Positions 58,452 to 64,000 of a DNA stretch of 64,000 nucleotides are shown here, in pieces. Source of the stretch: JBBSBL01 sp046330255 (GTDB lineage: Bacteria > Actinomycetota > Thermoleophilia > Solirubrobacterales > Solirubrobacteraceae); contig JAXLTC010000001.1 of NCBI GenBank assembly GCA_046330255.1, positions 558,001 to 622,000 on the forward strand, in the 5' to 3' direction. How positions within the stretch are numbered: the stretch's first letter is position 1; each line of letters begins with the position of its first letter. A program made the translations under genes and the position numbers. The notes below the pieces were generated by a model. The model searched no databases and had not been told where the DNA came from. It saw only the letters and a program-made list of their open reading frames with translations.

Positions 58452-58978
58452 CCTGGTCATCAGATCCACGCACGTCTCCGGGGTCTGGTGGCGTCAGATC
58501 CCCAAGGGCGCTGACGTCTATCACGAACCTTCGGAACCGGCCGACAACCGCTGGCAACGCGGCGCCTCAATCGACGCGCTGTACTTCGCCGATGAACCAG
58601 CCACCGTTTGGGCGGAGTGGTACCGGTCAGCGGCAGAAAGCGGGATCCCTCCATCCAGCCTGCTCCCGCGCGACCTATGGCAATGGGATATCTCCCTGCC
58701 TGTGGTCGCCGATCTGAGGGCTCCCGAGCTGCGTGCCGATCTGGGCCTCCCCGAGCCGATGATGCCGACGCGACGACAGTGGAGTCCGTTTCAGGCGCTT
58801 GGAGAGCAGCTATACGAAACGGGGTGGTTCGGCCCTGCTCAGCCCATCGGCTGCCCGCCCATCAGGACTGGTGCTGTGCGTGTTTCGGCCTGCCCGAACG
58901 GTTCCGGGCGCCAAGCCGCTTCCTCCTTCTGCGACCATCGCGGATCCTCCGATTGTTCCGACTGGCATGCAAACGTGA
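58444..58978 (+). pseudogene. RES-domain toxin, broken by a +1 frameshift
   Basis: The first part in frame (GVWWRQIPKGADVYH, RWQRGASIDALYFADEPATV, ESGIPPSSLLPRDLWQW, RRQWSPFQALGEQLYETGWF) is a RES toxin N-terminus. After the CCC at 58833-58835 the frame changes; reading on with one base skipped gives GLLSPSAARPSGLVLCVFRP and PLPPSATIADPPIVPTGMQT, then TGA at 58976, the normal RES C-terminus. The insertion of one C removes the last 48 residues. No ATG, GTG or TTG opens the frame; CTG 58444 inside the antitoxin end is the only candidate. RES toxins degrade NAD+. Confidence 0.85.
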
Positions 58979-58994
58979 GTGCGAACGCGCCAGC

Positions 58995-60085
58995 TCAGGA
59001 GCCCGAGCCCGACTCGGCGGCCGCGAGCTTGTCCCGCTCCGCGAAGTAGGGCTTGACGAGCTCCTCGCGGAAGCGCGCCCAGTCGGCCGCGACCACGTCC
59101 ACGGGGAACGATGGCCAGTTCCGGGCCGCGGCGCAGCCAGTGAGTCTCGCGATCACCTCTTGGAAGCGATCAGCAACCTCGTTGTCGTTGAACTGGCAAA
59201 AGATGCCGATCTGAACCTCGACCCCGCGATCGGTGGCGTAGACGCCGACCCCGGACGAGTACTGAGCTTCATCCGGAGTGTGTCGAGGCCGGTAGTTGAA
59301 CCCCGTAGATGCGGACGTTCTCACCAGGCCGAGCTCTGCGGTCAGCTGATCCATCCGCTCGACCAGTTCGTGGAACTCTGGCGGGGCGGTCGCCAGGGCA
59401 TCACCCGGCCTGCCGCGGCGCGGAGTCGGTTCGCTGATCCACGAGGGAACGAAGTGGTGCGCGGAACCAGCGCCGCCGAGGATGAGTCTGCCTGCGGGAA
59501 GTAGTCCACCTCGACCGCGAAGAACGTCATCCGCGGACCCTCCGCGAGGAACGTCATGATGCGCCGCGAGCGCTCGTCCAGATCGCGGCCGACGTAGAGG
59601 AACACGAAATCGCCGCGGTCCAGCGAGTCCTCCACGCCCGTGCGGAACTTCTCCGGATCGAACTCCACATCGAGCGTCGCGCAGCGCTCAGCGGCCAGTT
59701 CGCAGAGCGCCGCCCCCTGAGCCGGCTCGCGCTCCTGGCAGCGCTGGTCCAGCTCATCGAAGCTCGTCCGCCACAGGCTCACTCCGTAGTCGAGCAGCTG
59801 CGCGACCACCTGGCGCACGTCGGGGTTCTCGCTGCCCCTCTTGAACTCCACGATCACAATCCGACCGGCGGGATCGGCGGTCAGCAGATCCATCGGCCCG
59901 GAGCCCAAGTCGAGCTCTCTCGCGAGCGCGATCAGCGGGCCGAGGCCGAGATCCTCCGATGGCAACACCTCCGGGCGAGCGGTGATCGCATCTTGCAGGT
60001 AGCGCTCGTCCTCGAACCGGCTCTCGGCCGCCACGCTGATCGTCTCCCCGTCGATCTGAAGAATGCGCCGCATGACGGTCCGCAT
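58995..60085 (-). pseudogene. PD-(D/E)XK nuclease-like protein, broken by a frameshift
   Basis: From ATG 60085 the frame gives about 210 good residues (LQIDGETISVAAESRFEDE; nuclease-like core MDLLTADPAGRIVIVEFKRG with D and ExK; VAQLLDYGVSLW) up to VPRTT near 59456. There one base is missing: the next frame continues FVPSWISEPTPRRGRPGD and PPEFHELVERMDQLTAELG to the stop at 58995. The full protein would be about 363 residues. Without the shift, the two halves are out of frame. The N-terminal half recalls NucS/DUF91-type nucleases; the C-terminal half is unknown. Confidence 0.8.
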
Positions 60086-60356
60086 CCTCTAACAATCAGC
60101 GCCTGGACGCACGTCAACCCACGTTGCGAGTCCGGGCCGGCGGGGTGCGTTCAGAGCCCGGGAAAGGCCTGAACTCAGCCTCGCGGCCCCCGCGAAAACC
60201 CCCGAAAACCTCTCACGCCCGTTTTGCAGGGGTTTTCCGGTTGTGTGTGTGGGAGGGTCGTTTCAGAGCGGTTTTCGCGCGAGCCCGAACCCCGAAAACG
60301 CCCGTGGCTACAGGCGATTCGGGGGTTTTGGAAACGCTCGTGGAATCTCTCCCGAG
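60086..60356. other. Spacer with repeated CCCC-GAAAAC motifs
   Basis: 271 bases between the nuclease pseudogene and the 3' end of ssrA, without a supportable gene. The motif GAAAACCCC or its complement occurs in both orientations: 60194-60203, 60204-60210, 60229-60240 (GGGGTTTTCCGG), 60289-60300 and 60321-60331. Two of these could pair as a hairpin around 60194-60240. The local sequence is clearly less GC-rich than the rest of the window. Confidence 0.65.
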
Positions 60357-60718
60357 TGGAGACGGTGGGAATCGAACCCACGTCCGCGGCCGCGTGAAGG
60401 GTGGCGTCTACGAGCGTATCCGGCGCTCTGGTCTCGCTCCCCGGTCGCCTCGCCGGCGGGGTTGCGGGGAGCCAGCCTCCTGTGATTTCCCGGTGTCGGC
60501 GGAGGCGGGCCTTCCCCGGTGAGCCCGCTGTCTGATCCCGGTGATCCCCGCCGCGGGCTGCGGGGGCCGAGACCTCACGGCCTAGCTATCGGCTAGGCGG
60601 CGAGGGCGTACTCGTGAGAGTCCGCACCTATGGTTTTCCCGGCTGTTTTACGAGGCCTGCCGGGACCTCGGCTCGCGACCACCCCCACGGATCGACCACG
60701 TCGAAGCCTGTCGTCCCC
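60357..60718 (-). ncRNA. ssrA: Transfer-messenger RNA (tmRNA, SsrA)
   Basis: One-piece tmRNA of about 362 nt. The 5' end GGGGACGACAGGCTTCGACG has the conserved GGCTTCGAC, and the 3' end has the T-arm GTGGGTTCGATTCCCAC; GGGGACG pairs with CGTCTCC (one G-U) to give the acceptor stem. CCA is not encoded. The tag reading frame (60625-60593) reads ADSHEYALAA then TAG. With SmpB it rescues stalled ribosomes and tags nascent peptides for Clp proteolysis. It lies 24 bases from the stop of the methyltransferase gene. Confidence 0.96.
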
Positions 60719-60741
60719 GGGGGTGTATGTCGCTGCCCAGT

Positions 60742-61491
60742 CTAGCCGCGCGCGGCCGGCCGGCGGACGGCCCGGTGGATGTGAACCACGAAGCGCTGGC
60801 TGAGCGAGCCTCGGGGCAGTTCGGCCGCGATCGGCGTCAGGAACCGCCGCCGGTCCTCGGGGCTCATCGCGGCGACCGGCGACAGCGTCCCCAGGTAGGC
60901 GATCACGCCCGCCGCGTCGGTCGCGCGCACCTCCTCCACGGCGCGGTGCTCGAGCGGGCCGAACGCCGGATGGGCGGCCAGCGCGACACGGCCCTGGTCG
61001 GCGGTGAAGCCCGGATGGTCGCCGACGATCCCGGCCACGGCGGCGGCGAGGGTCGCGAACCATGCGGAGCCGTCCTCCGGCGGCTGGGGGTGGCGCCACA
61101 GGAGCGCGAGGGTCCCGCCCGGCCGCAGCACGCGCGCGACCTCGCCGGCCGCACGGCGCCCGTCGAACCAGTGCCAGGCGTCGCCGACGGTGACGGCATC
61201 GACGCCGGCGTCCGGGAGCGGGATCGCCTCGGCGGTGCCGTCGAGGACCTCGTCGGCCTCGATCAGCGCGCGCATCGCGGCGAGCGGCTCCACGGCCACC
61301 ACGGGATGCCCGGCCGCGCGCAACGCCTTCGTGAGCTGGCCGGTGCCGGCCGCCAGATCGAGCACCCTGGCCCCGGCTCCCAGCTCGAGCGCTTCGATCA
61401 CCGCCGGCGAGTAGCCCGGGCGGGCCGCGTCGTAGCGCTCGCCGTCCTCCGCGAAGCCGGCCGCGACGAGCGGATGGAGCTCCCGGCTCAC
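60742..61491 (-). CDS. SAM-dependent methyltransferase (class I)
   Basis: 249 residues. Motif I VLDLAAGTGQLTKAL, the acidic residue in VVAVEP, and EAIPLPDAGVDAVTVGDAWHWFD are those of the UbiE/COQ5-like or Methyltransf_11 family. Substrate unknown. Read towards ssrA; upstream is the ArsR/AHSA1 remnant on the other strand. Confidence 0.9.
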   Translation of the reverse strand: MSRELHPLVAAGFAEDGERYDAARPGYSPAVIEALELGAGARVLDLAAGTGQLTKALRAAGHPVVAVEPLAAMRALIEADEVLDGTAEAIPLPDAGVDAVTVGDAWHWFDGRRAAGEVARVLRPGGTLALLWRHPQPPEDGSAWFATLAAAVAGIVGDHPGFTADQGRVALAAHPAFGPLEHRAVEEVRATDAAGVIAYLGTLSPVAAMSPEDRRRFLTPIAAELPRGSLSQRFVVHIHRAVRRPAARG

Positions 61492-61536
61492 CCGAGCGCG
61501 GCCGGTCCGCTTCTGGTTTCAGGCCGGAACGACGCC

Positions 61537-61777
61537 ATGAGCAAAGCCTACGCTGAGGACCTGCGTGTGCTCGAGCGGGCCGGTCTGATCAGCCGCGGCC
61601 GCGAGACGCAGCGGCGGCCTTCGAGGCTCGAGGGAGCGCCGCTCGAGGCGGCCGCGGACTGGCTGGCCGAGTACCGAGGAGCTCATCCCGCTGGCCGAGT
61701 CGGGCTGGGCGACCTCGCTGGACAACCTCGCCACGACGCTCGGGGGCGGCAGTTCCGCGAGTGACGACCTTGCGTGA
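61537..61777 (+). pseudogene. Remnant of an ArsR regulator joined to the end of an AHSA1/SRPBCC protein
   Basis: From 61537 the frame gives YAEDLRVLERAGLISRGRE and RPSRLEGAPLEAAADWLAEYR, the recognition helix, wing and C-terminus of an ArsR-type repressor without its first half. At about 61676 another frame takes over with EELIPLAESGWATSLDNLA and ends at TGA 61775-61777, the typical C-terminus of AHSA1/SRPBCC proteins. ArsR and AHSA1-like genes are often neighbours, so one deletion has probably removed the middle of such an operon. Confidence 0.72.
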
Positions 61778-61850
61778 ATAGTTGTGGTCAACTCGACACT
61801 CGCGGACACGGGCGCATGGCGGCCGCAGGCCCGGCCGCGCCGCCGCCTCC

Positions 61851-63599
61851 CTACGGGCCGCACGGCAGCTCGACCCGGACGACCGTCCCGGCGCCGCGCT
61901 CGCTCGTCACGGTCAGGCGCCCGTCGAGCGCGGCGACGCGATCGGACAGGCCGCGCAGGCCCGAGCCCTGCGCCGGGTCCGCCCCGCCGATCCCGTCGTC
62001 GCGCACCTCGATCGCGAGCGTCCCGTCGAGCCGCTCCAGCGCCACCTCGGCGCGTGAGGCCCGCGCGTAGCGGGCGACGTTGGTGAGCGCCTCGGCGACC
62101 ACGAAGTAGGCTGTCGCCTCGACCGGCGCCGGAAGCCGCTCGAGCTCGGTGCCCGAGACCGCGACCGGAATCTGCGCGCGACCCGCCAGGGCCTCGACGG
62201 CCACGCCAAGGCCGCGGTCGGTGAGCACCGCCGGGTGGATGCCGCGCGCGAGCTCGCGCAGCTCGGCGGTGGCTGCGTTCAGCTCCCTGCTCGCCTCGTC
62301 GATCCGCCCGCGCGCGGTCTCGAGATCGCCGGAGGACCGGGCCGACTGGAGGTCGAGGGCAAGCGCGACCAGACGCTGCTGCGCGCCGTCGTGCAGGTCG
62401 CGCTCGATGCGGCGGCGCGCGTCGTCGCCCGCCTGGACGATCCGGGCGCGCGACGCCCGCAGCTCGTTGATCCGGGCGCGCAGCGCAGCGCTCAGGCGCT
62501 CGTTCTCGAGCGTGAGCGCGGCGGCGCCGCCGACCGCGCGCACCAGGTCGCGCTCGTCGTCCAGCGAGGCGTCGTGGATCACGACTGCGAGCGGCTCCCC
62601 GCCGCGTTCGATCGGGGTCGCGATGCGGCCGTCGCCGCTCTCGGGCAGGACCACCGGCCGCCCGTCGGCATCGACGTAGGCGCCCGTATCGGGGGCCCAG
62701 TAGGCGAGCGTCAGCGAGCTGTCCGCGAGCGCCTCCGCGAGCGAATCGCGGAGCGAGGCGCGGGCGTCGTCGGCCTGCCCGAGCGACTCGACGAGCTCCG
62801 CCACGGCGGCCGCGCGGGAAAGCCGGCCGCGCAGGACGCCGGCGAGGAACGCGAACGGGACGGTGAGGAACGCGGCGAAGGCGAACATGCGCAGGACGCT
62901 CGCGCCCGGACCGCCGAGCAGCGCCGACCCGAACAGGCACGCGAACGCCACCAGCGTCGCGGCGCCGGCGTATACGACCGGTGCGTAGACCTCGCGCTCC
63001 TGACCGCGCGCCCGCCGCACGCCGCGGATGAGCTCGCGGGTGACGAGCACCAGCGCCGCGACCGCGCAGACGTTGACCACCGCGGCGCCCGCGCCGGCGA
63101 TACCGGCGCTCGCGTGGACGAGCAGCGGGTTCGGCGGGCAGCCGTCGCACACCGAGTCGCGCCCCGTGTCGAGGAAGAGAATGCCGGGGAGTTGGAGGAG
63201 CGTCGCCGTGAGGTAGCCGAAGGCGATCAGCCGGCGCTGGTAGCGCGACGCGAGCCGGCCGCTTGGGACGGCGAGCACGAGATGCGCGAGGCCGGCGACC
63301 GGCAGCGCCGTGGTGAACTGCCCGGCGATGAACAGCGCCGGGACGTCGGAGAAGGACAGCGCCGCGAGGAACCACAGGAACCCCACCCACGTCATGAGCG
63401 CCCCGCTGCGGTTGTGCGGCCGCCGCCACCACGCGTAGAGCCCCGTTCCGACGAACGACCCGCCGAGCGCCGCGCCGAACACGGCCCAGGTGCCGCGGTT
63501 CGACATGTGGTGGCTCGTCAGGATCAGCGCCACGGCGCCGGCTCCCGCGGCGAGCGCGAGCGCGGCCACGACGACGAGTGCGCGGCCGAGAGGCCTCAT
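61851..63599 (-). CDS. NarL/DesK-type sensor histidine kinase
   Basis: 582 residues. About eight membrane helices (residues about 6-290) are followed by a GAF-like or linker region (about 290-365), a coiled coil, the HisKA_3 dimerisation site RRRIERDLHDGAQQRLVAL with the phospho-accepting His, and a HATPase_c domain (AEALTNVARYARAS, DDGIGG, GLRGLSDRVAALDG). It should phosphorylate a LuxR/NarL-type regulator, but none is adjacent. An AGGAGG ribosome site precedes the ATG. The predicted signal is sensed in or near the membrane. Confidence 0.93.
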   Translation of the reverse strand: MRPLGRALVVVAALALAAGAGAVALILTSHHMSNRGTWAVFGAALGGSFVGTGLYAWWRRPHNRSGALMTWVGFLWFLAALSFSDVPALFIAGQFTTALPVAGLAHLVLAVPSGRLASRYQRRLIAFGYLTATLLQLPGILFLDTGRDSVCDGCPPNPLLVHASAGIAGAGAAVVNVCAVAALVLVTRELIRGVRRARGQEREVYAPVVYAGAATLVAFACLFGSALLGGPGASVLRMFAFAAFLTVPFAFLAGVLRGRLSRAAAVAELVESLGQADDARASLRDSLAEALADSSLTLAYWAPDTGAYVDADGRPVVLPESGDGRIATPIERGGEPLAVVIHDASLDDERDLVRAVGGAAALTLENERLSAALRARINELRASRARIVQAGDDARRRIERDLHDGAQQRLVALALDLQSARSSGDLETARGRIDEASRELNAATAELRELARGIHPAVLTDRGLGVAVEALAGRAQIPVAVSGTELERLPAPVEATAYFVVAEALTNVARYARASRAEVALERLDGTLAIEVRDDGIGGADPAQGSGLRGLSDRVAALDGRLTVTSERGAGTVVRVELPCGP

Positions 63600-63671
63600 G
63601 GCCTGATCCTCCTACACGGAGCGAGCCGCGTGGCGGAGCGCGAGGTTTGCAGCCGCGGGCGGTCCGGCGGC

Positions 63672-64000
63672 TCAAGCCAGGAGCCGCGCAAGATCGCCGG
63701 CGACGCGGGCCGGGCGGTCGCGCAGCTCGCGCCAGGTGATCCGGACGACCGTCCAGCCGGCGACGGCCAGCGCGCGGTCGCGGATGCGGTCCTCCTCGAA
63801 GGCCCGGCGCGTGCGGTGGGCCGCGCCGCCGTCGAGCTCGACGGCCAGCCGGTGAGCCGGCCAGGTCGCGTCGACCTCGTAGGCGCGGATGGCGGTGGGG
63901 ATCTCGGCGTTCACGTCCGGCCGCGGGAGGCCGGCGCCGTCGAGGGTCTCGAGGAACCGGTCCTCGAACTCGCTGCGCGTGACCTGAACGCCGCGATCGG
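63672..64000 (-). CDS. DUF559 (Vsr-like endonuclease fold) protein, 5' end outside window
   Basis: At least 109 residues are visible; the frame is open to the window edge with VTRSEFEDRFLETLDGAG upstream of the GTG at 63914, so the true start lies beyond 64000. The fold pattern is that of DUF559: YEVDATWPAHRLAVELDGGA (nuclease-like acidic site), RRAFEEDRIRDRALAVAGW and VVRITWREL. Relatives are single-domain nuclease-like proteins often found near sensor or mobile genes. Function unknown. Confidence 0.85.
   Translation of the reverse strand, partial: DRGVQVTRSEFEDRFLETLDGAGLPRPDVNAEIPTAIRAYEVDATWPAHRLAVELDGGAAHRTRRAFEEDRIRDRALAVAGWTVVRITWRELRDRPARVAGDLARLLA

Noticed and set aside
58608..59504. 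Plus-strand open frame across the RES and nuclease pseudogenes
   Set aside because: It is in neither correct frame of the RES toxin, and runs antisense through the nuclease-like gene; no domain is visible.
60357..60380. Integration scar (att) pair for the ssrA 3' end
   Set aside because: I looked for a second copy of the CGTCTCC/T-arm region in the window and found none, so an island boundary cannot be claimed from this sequence alone.
61779..61792. Small dyad AGTTG-TGGT-CAACT after the ArsR/AHSA1 scar
   Set aside because: Five-base arms are too short to be significant, and no T-tract or gene start is near.

Overview
The window is very GC-rich (roughly three quarters G+C) and densely packed with genes. 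Many neighbours overlap by ATGA or GTGA, GTG starts are common, and there is no sign of a plasmid or phage backbone. The gene content points to a chromosome of a high-GC actinobacterium, most likely the Thermoleophilia/Solirubrobacterales side; this is inference from style and gene set, not from a marker search. Indicators are a uvrC-rapZ-gap-pgk-tpiA cluster, a PASTA-stub PknB-type kinase, glucosyl-3-phosphoglycerate synthase, Rpf-like and antigen-85-like secreted proteins, TadE-like pseudopilins and a fused long fatty acyl-CoA reductase. Many genes carry a TANNNT -10 hexamer only 6-9 bases before the start codon, so leaderless transcription seems common.

Layout. 1-2.5 kb: membrane proteins, a tRNA-Gly and a CcmG/CcmH pair for cytochrome c maturation. 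2.5-7 kb: argS, rlmH, a DUF3467 gene, a possible ribbon-helix-helix protein, a repeat-rich spacer and an M48 protease. 7-11.2 kb: phosphodiesterase, Thr-rich lipoprotein, Ser/Thr kinase, tgt and a MarR regulator with an operator over its own start codon. 11.2-18.7 kb: the minus-strand central metabolism block gpmI, tpiA, pgk, gap, rapZ, uvrC. 18.7-22.7 kb: molybdopterin oxidoreductase, aldose epimerase and a VapBC pair. 22.7-25.4 kb: a four-gene Tad-like operon ending in a TadG/VanY/SLT fusion. 25.4-33.6 kb: a phosphate module (response regulator, CYTH-CHAD protein, phoU-pstBACS with a Pho box). 33.6-40.7 kb: an ABC-F ATPase, a spacer with two covarying hairpins, two enoyl-CoA hydratases, the acyl-CoA reductase and a thioesterase. 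40.7-57.8 kb: a TadE-like protein, Ppx/GppA, an ABC-2 exporter, GNAT, a second phosphoesterase, a glycosidase, GpgS, an Rpf-like lysozyme under a c-di-AMP riboswitch, an amidotransferase, a polysaccharide deacetylase, a membrane protein, a PEP-mutase/beta-propeller/MoaD operon, an AhpD-like/SDR/esterase operon and a cupin. 57.8-61.8 kb: an accessory stretch around ssrA (tmRNA) with three broken loci: a frameshifted RES toxin, a frameshifted nuclease-like gene and an ArsR/AHSA1 deletion remnant. 61.8-64 kb: an orphan histidine kinase and a DUF559 gene running off the window.

The most useful discoveries are features not evident as ORFs: the c-di-AMP riboswitch (48938-49095, minus), the tmRNA (60357-60718, minus, tag ADSHEYALAA), the Pho box (33600-33621), the MarR dyad (11192-11211), the palindromic repeat shared between 5.5 and 44.6 kb, and the decayed cluster next to ssrA. 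No clearly new defence or mobile system is present. The best candidates for something undescribed are the TadG-VanY-SLT fusion operon, the propeller/ubiquitin-fold/PEP-mutase operon and the tandem covarying hairpins.
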